A stretch of DNA of 64,000 nucleotides from Bradyrhizobium sp. CSA112 (lineage in GTDB: Bacteria > Pseudomonadota > Alphaproteobacteria > Rhizobiales > Xanthobacteraceae): positions 58,165-122,164 of the forward strand of contig NZ_JAACFS010000020.1 in assembly GCF_029051645.1 (NCBI RefSeq), in the 5' to 3' direction. Positions 25,766 to 33,898 of this stretch are shown here, one piece after another. Under the pieces are notes generated by a model. It was not told the DNA's origin. It ran no database searches and worked only from the letters and a program-made list of their open reading frames with translations. The translations under genes and the position numbers were made by a program. Numbering within the stretch: the first letter of the stretch is position 1; each line of letters begins with the position of its first letter.

Positions 25766-26668
25766 ATGAGAAACGGTCAAACAAGAACGTCGAGCCGACA
25801 CAAGGCCCCTGAAGCGGCGGCCCTCGATTGTGCGACCGCATTCCAGAAGATGACGCTCGAGTGTGTCGCGGCTATCAAAGCGCATCACAGCAGCGCGTGC
25901 GCCGGCGATGCCGAGGCCGTGCATCAGATCCGGGTCGCGATAACGCGGTTGCGCGCCGCCGTGGCTTTCTTTGCTCCGGTCGTGGTCGATTCGGAATGGC
26001 TTCGGCTGAAGAAGGAGATCGCCTGGCTGAATGGCCCGCTCGGTGCCGCGCGCGACAGCGACGTCGTCATGGAGTATGCGCGCCGCAAGCGATACCGCGC
26101 TTGGGCTGAGCGCATACTAGGCGAGCAGTTCGATCAGCACCAGATGCGGGATCACCGCCGCCTGGTTCGCTCGCTGCGCTCCGCCCGGACGCAACGCCTG
26201 GTCGAAGCAATGGCGCGCTGGATCAGACAAGGACCGTGGCTTGAGCGACACAAGCGGCGCAAGGACGCGGAGACCCTGCAATCCTATTGCGCACGCGAAC
26301 TCGACCGCTGGTACGAACGGTTGATCCGCAAGGGGCAGCGCCTGAAGACTTTAGGTGCGTCGCGCCGACACCGGCTGAGGATCAGGGTCAAACGCTTCCG
26401 GTACATGTTGGAAGCGCTGACGGAAACCGTCGCGCTACGGGGCCGGGGCGAATTGCGTCACCTGCACCGGCCGGCAAAACGGCTGCAGCGCGCGCTGGGC
26501 GACCTCCGCGACCTCAAGCGCTTCGCCGGTCTTGCCAGCGGATCGCTGCAGGCCGAGAATAGCAAACGAGGCAAGAAGCATCCGCCGGCCTATCGCCATC
26601 GGAGGGACAAGCTGCTCGGCGACGCTATCGCGGCTCATCGCGACCTCACGCACGCCGGAGCCCGCTGA
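25766..26668 (+). CDS. CHAD domain protein
   Basis: A 300-residue CHAD protein. The helical domain has conserved His and Arg residues: DAEAVHQIRVAITRLRAAVA near residue 50, GPLGAARDSDVVMEYARRKR near 92, and LRIRVKRFRYMLEALTETVA near 210. These basic helices bind polyphosphate in characterised family members. The start is 2 bp after the kinase gene stop, so the two are surely co-transcribed. Possible function is polyphosphate-granule association during stress. The C-terminus is very Lys/Arg-rich. Confidence 0.9.
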   Translation: MRNGQTRTSSRHKAPEAAALDCATAFQKMTLECVAAIKAHHSSACAGDAEAVHQIRVAITRLRAAVAFFAPVVVDSEWLRLKKEIAWLNGPLGAARDSDVVMEYARRKRYRAWAERILGEQFDQHQMRDHRRLVRSLRSARTQRLVEAMARWIRQGPWLERHKRRKDAETLQSYCARELDRWYERLIRKGQRLKTLGASRRHRLRIRVKRFRYMLEALTETVALRGRGELRHLHRPAKRLQRALGDLRDLKRFAGLASGSLQAENSKRGKKHPPAYRHRRDKLLGDAIAAHRDLTHAGAR

Positions 26669-26709
26669 CGCCGCCGCTCGCATAGGCTTCCGCTCGGAAG
26701 CGTCCGGGT

Positions 26710-26723
26710 TTGATGTGCGTCAA
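26710..26723. promoter_or_regulatory. FixK/FNR-type box upstream of the universal stress protein gene
   Basis: TTGATGTGCGTCAA has both TTGA and TCAA half-sites with 6-bp spacing and symmetric flanks (TTGAT/GTCAA). Its right edge is 87 bp before the usp start, in a 140-bp gap after the CHAD gene. Confidence 0.78.
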
Positions 26724-26810
26724 CCACGGCCATTCGCCCGTCGGGCATCTTCGCCGGCAGCAACCCGGGACGGGGATCTTAAGCCCTCGCGAATGTGTGG
26801 GAGAATGGCG

Positions 26811-27644
26811 ATGTTCAGGAACATTCTGGTTCATATTCCATCCGAACGGCCGGTCAGGCCGGTGATCGACGTCGCTGTCGCGCTGGCCATTGCACGTCGG
26901 TCGCATCTCGATGCGGTCGCCATCGGCTACGAATCGATGAGCGCCGCCGGGATGATTGTAGAAGGCGGCGGCGCCGCTGCTGCCGCCGTGATGGGGGCCG
27001 AACAGGAGCGTGCCCAGGAAAGGGCGAACGCCGCGATCGCCGTGTTCGAGATCGAGGCCAAGCTTGCCAAAATCGCCTACGGCACCAGGACATTCGCAGC
27101 GATCCCCGCCGAGGCCGGGCGGACCATCGGGTCGCTTGCCCGGCTCTACGACATGACGATAGTGCTGCAGCCGGAACCCTCGAAAGCCAGCTACGACAAC
27201 GAGATTCCTCTGCAGATCCTGTTTAATTCCGGCGGGCCGATGCTGGTGGTTCCCTATATCCACAAGGGGCCGCTCGACGCTCAGCATGTCGGTATCGCCT
27301 GGGACGGCAGCCGCCTGGCGGCCCGCGCGGTGCGCGATGCGATGCCGTTTCTGATGGGCGCCAAGGCCGTAACCGTGATTGCGGTCAATGAGGAGGCGGG
27401 CGAAGCCTCGTCCGACCATCTCGTCGCGTATCTGGGGCGGCGCGGCATTGCGGCCCGGGTGCAGCGGCTGAAGGCGGATCGCGGCGACGTTCAGGGCGCC
27501 ATTCTGTCGGTCGCTGCTGAAAGCAATATGGGCCTCCTGGTAATGGGGGGATACGGCCATTCGCGATTGCAGGAGCGAATTCTGGGCGGTGTCACGCGCA
27601 GCATGTTCGACTGCATGACCGTGCCGGTGCTGATGTCGCACTGA
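26811..27644 (+). CDS. Universal stress protein (two-domain)
   Basis: A 277-residue protein with a degenerate N-terminal Usp-like half (residues 1-140) and a complete C-terminal one. It opens MFRNILVHIPSERPVRPVID; the ATP-site signature near the end is LLVMGGYGHSRLQERILGGV, followed by TRSMFDCMTVPVLMSH. I prefer ATG 26811 over 26805 because GGGAG is then correctly spaced. A FixK box lies upstream, so low-oxygen induction is likely. A truncated minus-strand relic of a similar C-terminus occurs at 31049. Confidence 0.9.
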   Translation: MFRNILVHIPSERPVRPVIDVAVALAIARRSHLDAVAIGYESMSAAGMIVEGGGAAAAAVMGAEQERAQERANAAIAVFEIEAKLAKIAYGTRTFAAIPAEAGRTIGSLARLYDMTIVLQPEPSKASYDNEIPLQILFNSGGPMLVVPYIHKGPLDAQHVGIAWDGSRLAARAVRDAMPFLMGAKAVTVIAVNEEAGEASSDHLVAYLGRRGIAARVQRLKADRGDVQGAILSVAAESNMGLLVMGGYGHSRLQERILGGVTRSMFDCMTVPVLMSH

Positions 27645-27733
27645 CCTTCAGTAGCGGGGATGTGACCTTTCGTCCCGGTGAGTTCCTTGTCATGAACCTT
27701 CTCGGCTGTGGTCGCGGTCGCAATGACGCCAGT

Positions 27734-27747
27734 TTGATGCACCTCAA
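27734..27747. promoter_or_regulatory. FixK/FNR-type box upstream of the phasin-like gene
   Basis: TTGATGCACCTCAA fits TTGA-N6-TCAA. Its right edge is 58 bp before the start at 27806, the same distance as the site before the adh gene, which supports function. Confidence 0.72.
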
Positions 27748-27805
27748 TGTTCGGCCCGCCGCCCATCTATCGTTTCGGCGGAAAACTCAGAAATCGGAGA
27801 TTGTC

Positions 27806-28174
27806 ATGTCAGAGCTCTCTGAGCGGGCCGCTTCCGATTCCTTTCCAGCAGGCGCAAATGCTGAAGCGGAAGCTGCCAAACTGAACCAGGGCGCGCTGGA
27901 GTTCATGCTTGGCGCGCAGAAGATAATGTTCGAGGAAATGGTGTTTCTCGGCGACGAGATGCTGGAGCGAACACAGACCGAGATGCATCTGTTCACGGAG
28001 TTCGTCGCGAAGATGGCGGGCGCGCATTCCGTCAGGGATGTCCAGACGATGTGCCGGGAATGCGGCCAGCATCAGCTCGACTTCTTCCGCCGCGATTCCG
28101 AACGGCTGTTCAGGCACGCGGAGCGGATGATCGCGGCCACGTCGAACTTGATCAGTGGCCGCTCTCCGAACTGA
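27806..28174 (+). CDS. Small phasin-like helical protein
   Basis: A 122-residue, almost wholly helical protein. ATG 27806 follows CGGAGATTGTC. The segment LNQGALEFMLGAQKIMFEEM, then VFLGDEMLERTQTEMHLFTE, and VQTMCRECGQHQLDFFRRDS, RLFRHAERMIAATSNL resembles the Phasin_2 family that coats polyhydroxyalkanoate granules and has many paralogues in Bradyrhizobium. The match is by helix pattern and wording such as 'HAERMIAATSNLI'; I did not verify it by search. It has its own FixK box and lies 126 bp upstream of the acyl-CoA synthetase gene. Confidence 0.7.
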   Translation: MSELSERAASDSFPAGANAEAEAAKLNQGALEFMLGAQKIMFEEMVFLGDEMLERTQTEMHLFTEFVAKMAGAHSVRDVQTMCRECGQHQLDFFRRDSERLFRHAERMIAATSNLISGRSPN

Positions 28175-28300
28175 TCGGCCTCCGTTTCGGACAAGGGGTT
28201 GTCGGGGGCCGAGATCGTTCCGGGTTATCAGGTCGCTGGGAACACATTTGGTGGGATATCGGTTCACAGGGGTCTGCGACCTGCCAGATAGCAAGGCCTA

Positions 28301-30994
28301 ATGTCCACCTATCGTCTGAAGAATCTGCTTTCGCCGCATTCCGTCGCACTGGTCGGAGCCAGCCCGCGCCATGGCTCGGTCGGCCGCGCCATTCTCAACA
28401 ATATTCGTAAAGCCCAATTCAAAGGCGAATTCGGCCTCGTCAATCCGCGCTATCACGAGATCGACGGTGTCGCGACCGCTGGCAGCATAGCAAAACTGGC
28501 TTTTGCGCCGGAACTCGTCGTCCTCACCGCGCCGGCCCGCACCATCGCGGGCCTGATCGATGAAGCGGGCCGCCGCGGTGCGGCAGGCGCAGTTATTGTC
28601 AGTGCCGGGCTCGGGCACGGTCCAGGTTCGATGGCGGATGCGGCGGAGCGGGCCGCGCAAAAATACGGTATGCGCCTGATCGGGCCGAATTGCCTGGGCA
28701 TCATGATGCCTGGCGTCAGTCTCAATGCGAGCTTTTCCGCGCATATGCCGGCCGCGGGACATCTGGCGCTGATCTCGCAGTCCGGCGCCATTGCTGCGGG
28801 CATGGTGGATTGGGCAGCCCAGCGGGCGGTTGGTTTTTCCGGCATTGTTTCGATCGGCGACCAACTCGACGTCGATATCGCCGATTTGCTCGATTACTTC
28901 GCACTGGATGAAAAGACGCACGCTATCCTGCTTTACATCGAGGCGATCAAGGATGCCCGCAAGTTCATGTCGGCGGCGCGCGCCGCCGCAAGAATCAAGC
29001 CGGTCGTGGTCGTCAAGTCAGGCCGGATGGCGCAGGGCGCGCGGGCCGCTGCAACCCATACCGGCGCGCTGGCCGGGGCAGACGCCGTCTACGACGCCGC
29101 CTTTCAGCGCGCCGGCATCCTGCGCGTATCGGATCTTCGAGAACTGTTCGACTGTGCCGAAACGCTCGGGCGCCTCAAATCGCCGCCTGGAAAGCGGCTC
29201 GCGATCCTGACCAATGGTGGCGGCATCGGCGTGTTGGCGGTTGACCGGTTGGTCGAACTGGGCGGCATTCCCGCGTCAGTCTCGCCGGCGATCCGTGAGA
29301 AGCTGGACGCTGTGTTGCCGCCGACATGGTCGAAATCGAATCCCGTCGATATCGTCGGCGATGCCGATCCCGCGCGCTATGCCGCAGCGCTTGAGGCGTT
29401 GCTGGCCGACCCCGAAAACGACGCCGTGCTTGTCATGAACGTGCAGACGGCGATTGCGCGCGCTGACGAGATCGCCGAGGCCGTGACCGGGGTGGTGCAG
29501 AAATATCGCGGCGGGCATCGCATGTCGCCGAAGCCCGTTCTCGGGGTCTGGGTTGGTGCGGAGCCGTCGATCGGCGATCTCTTGAGCGGGTCGGGAATTC
29601 CGAACTATCAAACCGGCGGCGACGCCGTCCTCGGTTTCATGCATCTGGTTCGCCATCGCGAGGTGGTGGAGGCATTGGCGCAGGTTCCGCCGGCCATGCC
29701 GAGCGAGTTCGCGCCCGATGCCGACGCAGCGCGGCAGATTGTTGCCGCAGCGCTCGCCGACGGCCGCTCCTGGCTCGATCCGATCGAGGTGAAGCGGCTG
29801 TTCGACGCCTATGACATCGCCGTCGTACCGACCTTCGCCGCCGCCGGCACCGAAGAGGCGGTCGCTCATGCGAACGCGCTGTTCGCGCAGGGCTCGACCG
29901 TCGTGCTCAAGATCATGTCGCGCGACATCGTGCACAAGTCCGACGTCGGCGGCGTCGTGCTCAACCTCACCAACGCCGACGCGGTGCGCAAGGCAACCGC
30001 CGAGATTCTCGCGCGGGCAAGATCGCTGCGGCCGGAGGCGCGGATTTCGGGCGTGATGGTGCAGGCTATGGTGGTGCGGGCAAAGGCACGCGAGCTCATT
30101 CTCGGCCTCGCCGACGATCCGACATTTGGCACCGTCGTCGTGTTCGGCCGCGGCGGCACGGCGGTCGAGATCATCAACGACAAAGCGCTGGCGCTGCCGC
30201 CGCTCGACCTGCAACTGGCGCGCGGCCTGATCGAGCGCACCCGCGTCTCGCGGCTGCTACGCGCCTATCGCGACGTGCCGGCGGTGAAGCCGGACGCCGT
30301 CGCGATGGTTCTGGTCAAGCTGGCGCAGATGGCCGCGGACATTCCCGAAATCCGCGGGCTCGATATCAATCCATTGCTGGCTGATGAAGCAGGCGTGCTC
30401 GCCGTCGATGCGCGCGTCGTGGTCGGCCGCGTGGAGCGGAAGTTTCGCGGTTCAGGCCCTGCGAATTTCGCTGTGCGGCCTTATCCCTCGCAATGGCAGC
30501 GTCACATCGAGGTCAAGGACGGTTGGCGCGTATTCGTTCGTCCGATCCGGCCCGAGGACGAGCCGCTGATCCACGAGATGCTCAAACACGTCACGATGCA
30601 GGACCTGCGGCTGCGGTTCTTCGCCCCGATGAAGGAATTTTCTCACGAGTTCATCGCCCGCCTGACCCAGCTCGATTATGCACGGGCGATGGCCTTTGTT
30701 GCGTTCGACGAAGCGACCAACGATTTGGTCGGCGTGGTCAGGATCCATTCGGACTCGATCTATGAGAGCGGCGAGTATGCGATCCTGCTGCGGTCGGACC
30801 TCAAGGGCAGGGGGCTCGGCTGGGCCCTGATGCAGATGATCATCGAATATGCGAAATCCGAGGGATTGAAAGCCATCTCCGGCGACGTCCTAGCCGACAA
30901 CACCGTGATGCTGGCAATGTGCCGCAGTCTTGGCTTCGAAGTGAAATCGGATCCGCAGGAACGCGACATCTGCAATGTCAGGCTGACGCTTTAG
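28301..30994 (+). CDS. ADP-forming acetate-CoA-ligase-like / GNAT acetyltransferase fusion
   Basis: An 897-residue fusion of the PatZ/Pat type. Residues about 10-130 are the CoA-binding domain (SVALVGASPRHGSVGRAILN), about 150-460 the succinyl-CoA-ligase-like part (LALISQSGAIAAGMVDWAAQ), about 490-700 the ATP-grasp domain (VLKIMSRDIVHKSDVGGVVL), and about 730-890 a GNAT domain (LRSDLKGRGLGWALMQMIIE). Such fusions act as protein lysine acetyltransferases that silence acetyl-CoA synthetase, or as acyl-CoA synthetases. The catalytic His region of the ligase part was not assigned with certainty. It ends the stress block and may be read from the phasin-gene promoter. Confidence 0.88.
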   Translation: MSTYRLKNLLSPHSVALVGASPRHGSVGRAILNNIRKAQFKGEFGLVNPRYHEIDGVATAGSIAKLAFAPELVVLTAPARTIAGLIDEAGRRGAAGAVIVSAGLGHGPGSMADAAERAAQKYGMRLIGPNCLGIMMPGVSLNASFSAHMPAAGHLALISQSGAIAAGMVDWAAQRAVGFSGIVSIGDQLDVDIADLLDYFALDEKTHAILLYIEAIKDARKFMSAARAAARIKPVVVVKSGRMAQGARAAATHTGALAGADAVYDAAFQRAGILRVSDLRELFDCAETLGRLKSPPGKRLAILTNGGGIGVLAVDRLVELGGIPASVSPAIREKLDAVLPPTWSKSNPVDIVGDADPARYAAALEALLADPENDAVLVMNVQTAIARADEIAEAVTGVVQKYRGGHRMSPKPVLGVWVGAEPSIGDLLSGSGIPNYQTGGDAVLGFMHLVRHREVVEALAQVPPAMPSEFAPDADAARQIVAAALADGRSWLDPIEVKRLFDAYDIAVVPTFAAAGTEEAVAHANALFAQGSTVVLKIMSRDIVHKSDVGGVVLNLTNADAVRKATAEILARARSLRPEARISGVMVQAMVVRAKARELILGLADDPTFGTVVVFGRGGTAVEIINDKALALPPLDLQLARGLIERTRVSRLLRAYRDVPAVKPDAVAMVLVKLAQMAADIPEIRGLDINPLLADEAGVLAVDARVVVGRVERKFRGSGPANFAVRPYPSQWQRHIEVKDGWRVFVRPIRPEDEPLIHEMLKHVTMQDLRLRFFAPMKEFSHEFIARLTQLDYARAMAFVAFDEATNDLVGVVRIHSDSIYESGEYAILLRSDLKGRGLGWALMQMIIEYAKSEGLKAISGDVLADNTVMLAMCRSLGFEVKSDPQERDICNVRLTL

Positions 30995-31048
30995 TTATCG
31001 CACGAGCGCTCGCCGCAGCCGCGCGCGGTCGGCGGCGGCGGGATGCCC

Positions 31049-31141
31049 TCAATGCGAAAGCAGCATCGGGAGCGGCGGCTTTGACAGCAGGCTCTTGGTG
31101 GCGCCGCCGAGGATGAACTCGCGCCATCGCGCGTGGCCATA
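31049..31141 (-). pseudogene. Universal stress protein C-terminal remnant
   Basis: The minus strand reads YGHARWREFILGGATKSL followed by LSKPPLPMLLSH and a stop at 31049, the canonical C-terminus of a Usp protein (GxxGH..REFILGG). Nothing upstream continues the domain. It is therefore a fragment of a lost stress gene. Confidence 0.8.
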
Positions 31142-31145
31142 CTGC

Positions 31146-31247
31146 TTTCAACACGTCCAGGCGATCACCGTTGCGATCGACCAGTACGCAGAGAAGGCGC
31201 TGGGCAATCGCGATTACTTTCTCAACAAGCCTTACGGCGCCGGCTAG
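31146..31247 (+). pseudogene. C-terminal fragment of an unidentified small protein
   Basis: About 33 residues FQHVQAITVAIDQYAEKA, then LGNRDYFLNKPYGAG and a TAG stop, with no start or 5' part. I recall short Bradyrhizobium hypothetical proteins with this ending, but cannot verify it. It abuts the Usp relic, marking a rearrangement point between 31141 and 31146. Confidence 0.5.
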
Positions 31248-31254
31248 TAGTGCG

Positions 31255-31368
31255 TCATTCGATCGCCCTGGCATCCAATCGTTCGACTTCGGCCGTTATC
31301 ACCACTGTCGCGGCTAACAGCACTGTCAGAATGATCGCCGCGAATCCGATCAAGCTGAGCGCGATCAT
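31255..31368 (-). CDS. Very small single-pass membrane protein (37 aa), paralogue A
   Basis: From ATG 31368, preceded by CGGAGCA, the frame encodes 37 residues: MIALSLIGFAAIILTVLL, AATVVITAEVERLDARAIE. Residues 3-24 are one hydrophobic helix and the tail is charged. A second gene 213 bp upstream of its start encodes a similar peptide (MIALxxxG...VERLxxxxIE), and even the DNA around the 3' ends is alike. In-frame upstream Met codons would add up to about 35 residues, but the ribosome binding site and the paralogue support the short form. Function unknown. Confidence 0.6.
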   Translation of the reverse strand: MIALSLIGFAAIILTVLLAATVVITAEVERLDARAIE

Positions 31369-31580
31369 TGCTCCGCTCGTGTTCATCGACATCGTGGCAA
31401 GTCCAATTACCAGGACGACCGGGGAAGGACTGAAGATACGCATTTCTGGCACTCGAAAACTACTAGGCAATCTTCGAGGAGAACCTGAGCCAAATTCTGT
31501 TACGAATGCGACGCTTCCCCGTCGGGAACTGACAAAGAAAGGGGCATGAACCTCGTCTCGCCCTCAGGGACCGATCGCGA

Positions 31581-31697
31581 TCATTCAATGCCGCTGCCGC
31601 CCAATCGCTCGACTTTAATCGAGATCATCACGGCAACCGCGAACAGGAGCATCAGTGCTAGTGACAGCACCGCTCCGAATATGCCGAGCGCGATCAT
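31581..31697 (-). CDS. Very small single-pass membrane protein (38 aa), paralogue B
   Basis: ATG 31697, preceded by a G-rich tract GGGGGGGGAACC, starts a 38-codon frame: MIALGIFGAVLSLALMLL, FAVAVMISIKVERLGGSGIE. One hydrophobic helix (residues 2-26) and a short Lys/Glu/Arg tail. The N-terminal MIAL, Gly8 and C-terminal VERL and IE match paralogue A, so the pair arose by duplication. The size resembles small accessory subunits of respiratory or transport complexes, but no such genes are adjacent. It lies 128 bp downstream, on the same strand, of the tRNA-Ser gene. Confidence 0.6.
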   Translation of the reverse strand: MIALGIFGAVLSLALMLLFAVAVMISIKVERLGGSGIE

Positions 31698-31824
31698 TGG
31701 TTCCCCCCCCCTGTGCACAGTGGCGTGCATTGCGGAAATCGGCAAGGGGGACTTCTAAGGGCCTTCTTCAGATTGTGCGTAGAAGTCTTGAAGGGGCGAA
31801 AAATATAGTCTTTTCAGTAGGTTC

Positions 31825-31914
31825 TGGCGGAAGGGGTGGGATTCGAACCCACGGTACCCTTGCAGGCACGCCGGTTTTCAAGACCGGTGCCTTAAACCAC
31901 TCGGCCACCCTTCC
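31825..31914 (-). tRNA. tRNA-Ser (UGA)
   Basis: A 90-nt gene with encoded CCA. On the minus strand it starts GGAAGGGTGGCCGAGTGG, the anticodon stem-loop is CCGGTCTTGAAAACCGG with anticodon UGA, a long variable arm follows (GCGTGCCTGCAAGGGTACC), the T loop is GGGTTCGAATCCC and the acceptor stem ends CCCTTCCGCCA. The long variable arm and discriminator G fit tRNA-Ser. Confidence 0.97.
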
Positions 31915-32249
31915 AGCTCAAGAATTTCAGTCGCTTAGCGTAGGGCTGGCTCGAACGCAATGTGGACGTGGCCCAATTTGGGCCCAAACGATTATTTCGC
32001 AAGTAAGACTGCGACGAGGGCGCGGACGCAAGTCCGCCGCAGAGCATTCGGTACTCTTCGAGGCAGCGGCTCATGCGTCCGCTCCCGCAACTGGCTGTAC
32101 CAGGCTGATCCGCCGATCTTACCTCATGTACATGTGGAAGAAATCTTGGTGGCGGCATCGGCCGCAATACATCCGCCAGCGGTTCGTCGGGCGGATGCTG
32201 GTTCTGGCCGGGATCGCACCGTCCCGGCACCGATGCGGCAGACCATTGT
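31915..32249. other. Intergenic region upstream of the tRNA gene, no gene seen
   Basis: About 335 bp. It contains TTGGGCCCAA (31976-31985), a perfect palindrome, and should hold the tRNA promoter. A plus-strand frame runs across it and across the tRNA antisense, but has no ribosome binding site or motif, so it was not accepted. Confidence 0.5.
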
Positions 32250-32348
32250 TTAGCCGAACGCTACAGCCAGCAGGCCCGAGCACAGGAGTACAAGGCTGGC
32301 CGTCATCAGGGCAAGAAATCCGTTGGAGACCACGTCGTGGTTACGCAT
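32250..32348 (-). CDS. Very small membrane protein candidate (32 aa)
   Basis: ATG 32348 follows TAGGTGTCTC, a good ribosome binding site. The 32 residues MRNHDVVSNGFLALMTAS, LVLLCSGLLAVAFG form a short polar head and one hydrophobic helix (about residues 11-31). It is unrelated to paralogues A and B by eye. Lying 108 bp from another small frame, it is part of the same cluster. Evidence is coding potential and ribosome binding site only. Confidence 0.5.
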   Translation of the reverse strand: MRNHDVVSNGFLALMTASLVLLCSGLLAVAFG

Positions 32349-32455
32349 GAGACACCTACCACATCAGATCGTCCGAATTTATTAAAGCTTTCCGAATCCC
32401 TCCCAAGCCATACCCGAAGCCGGGCGGTCCCCCCGAACCGCGAGGCGTTCAACCC

Positions 32456-32545
32456 TCAAGCTCTGGAGCGATAGCCTTCAAACGCATGGGCAAGAAAAAT
32501 GCCCGCGCTCACCAAACCCATCACCGCTGTAACCGTCTCGATCAT
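32456..32545 (-). CDS. Very small membrane protein candidate (29 aa)
   Basis: ATG 32545 is preceded by AAGGATTTGTGCG. The 29-residue peptide is MIETVTAVMGLVSAGIFLAH followed by AFEGYRSRA: a hydrophobic helix of about 17 residues with a basic C-terminus. I recall near-identical tiny proteins in Bradyrhizobium genomes but cannot verify it. It would be the first gene of the small-protein group on this strand. Confidence 0.55.
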   Translation of the reverse strand: MIETVTAVMGLVSAGIFLAHAFEGYRSRA

Positions 32546-32889
32546 CGCACAAATCCTTATGCGCCCCTGCACGCACAGAACGACTCCACCGCTGCACAGT
32601 CAAAAAGATTCACAGGCGGAATCGCAGAACGGTCATGAGTGATGATTTGCTGCAACAGATCGTCTGAAAGCGGCACAGGAGACCGCACGCACGGCCCTGT
32701 TTTGCCTGATATCGATAGTGCACGCCCGTAAAACGGAGGATGCGCAAAGCAACCATTCATTCACCACGCGGGACCACACCCCATTTCCGCCGTGTTCCGG
32801 TTGCGATATCGTCACTGGGTGATGCGGAGGTGGGCCGCATCGTGGGGGTTAGGCCGCAACGCTTCAACATAGGCAGTCGGCCGCTGAAA

Positions 32890-33831
32890 ATGGTATTTGG
32901 GGTGATGGGGATTCGACGGGCGAGAACGATCATCCTGGCGGTTCGCGGTACCGTTGCCGTGGCAACGTGCCTTGTCCTTGCCAACTGCGCCTCGTCGGAC
33001 AAATTCGCCCAGCGCATCGATCCCAAATATGGCGTGTCCTCCAGTCCCCGCGTGGTGGCTTTCGGGGAGCCTGTGCCGAAGGGCGGGGGAACCTACCGCA
33101 TCGGCAAGCCCTACACCGTCGCAGGGCGGGTCTACGTGCCGGAAGAGGATCCGAACTATCGCGCCGAGGGAATGGCTTCCTGGTATGGCGACGACTTCCA
33201 TGGCCGGCTGACCGCTAATGGCGAAGTCTTCGACATGACCTCGCTGACGGCCGCCCATCCGACGCTGCCGATTCCGAGCTACGCCCGCGTGACCAATACC
33301 CGGAACGGCAAGTCGCTGATCGTCCGGGTCAACGACCGTGGCCCTTATCACGGCAACCGCCTTATCGACGTCTCGAACAAAGCGGCGGAACTGCTTGATT
33401 TCAAAGCAAATGGTGTTGCCAAGGTCCGCGTTGAGTATGTCGGCCGGGCGCCGCTTGAGGGTTCCGACGACCGCCAATTGCTGGCAACGCTCCGGACCGG
33501 TGAGCCTGCACCGTCCCCGGCCACGGTCCGGGTCGCTTCGGCCCGTCCGTTTGTTCCCGATATGATGCCGTCGTCCGCGGCTCGAATCCGGGGCGAGGTT
33601 CCAATGCCGGAGGGGCGGCCTTATAGCCTCGGCAATACCTCGGCAGACTATGCCTCGATCAACGCAACTTCGGAAATGTCGGCCTCTGGCCGCTCGCGCG
33701 GTCGCGCGGCGGAAAACCTCCGCGCCGTGTCCTATGAGAATGATGCCCGCTATGCGGCTCCGAGCCAGGCTTACCTGCCGGTCGATCCGCGGGGACCAAG
33801 CGAGGTCCTCAGCGGGCGCGGGCTGTACTAG
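32890..33831 (+). CDS. rlpA: RlpA-like lipoprotein (septal-ring lytic transglycosylase family)
   Basis: A 313-residue lipoprotein. The signal sequence after MVFGVMGIRRARTIILAVRG ends in the lipobox LANC, with the acylated Cys at about residue 32. The double-psi beta-barrel lies at about residues 95-180 and has the family blocks GMASWYGDDFHGRLTANGEV, FDMTSLTAAHPTLP and VNDRGPYHGNRLIDVSNKAA, with the putative catalytic Asp in NDRGP and His in TAAHPTL. RlpA cleaves denuded peptidoglycan glycans at the septum. No C-terminal SPOR domain is visible; the last 130 residues are low-complexity. I use ATG 32890; ATG 32905 is an alternative and the frame is open further upstream. Confidence 0.88.
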   Translation: MVFGVMGIRRARTIILAVRGTVAVATCLVLANCASSDKFAQRIDPKYGVSSSPRVVAFGEPVPKGGGTYRIGKPYTVAGRVYVPEEDPNYRAEGMASWYGDDFHGRLTANGEVFDMTSLTAAHPTLPIPSYARVTNTRNGKSLIVRVNDRGPYHGNRLIDVSNKAAELLDFKANGVAKVRVEYVGRAPLEGSDDRQLLATLRTGEPAPSPATVRVASARPFVPDMMPSSAARIRGEVPMPEGRPYSLGNTSADYASINATSEMSASGRSRGRAAENLRAVSYENDARYAAPSQAYLPVDPRGPSEVLSGRGLY

Positions 33832-33898
33832 CTTTCCTGACGCGAACCGGTCGTCATCCACGGATCAAGTCCGAGGGCATACTTCGCTGGAAAACGCT

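Noticed and set aside
31655..32350. Plus-strand frame (231 codons) across the tRNA-Ser region
   Set aside because: It reads antisense through the tRNA and lacks a ribosome binding site and motifs.
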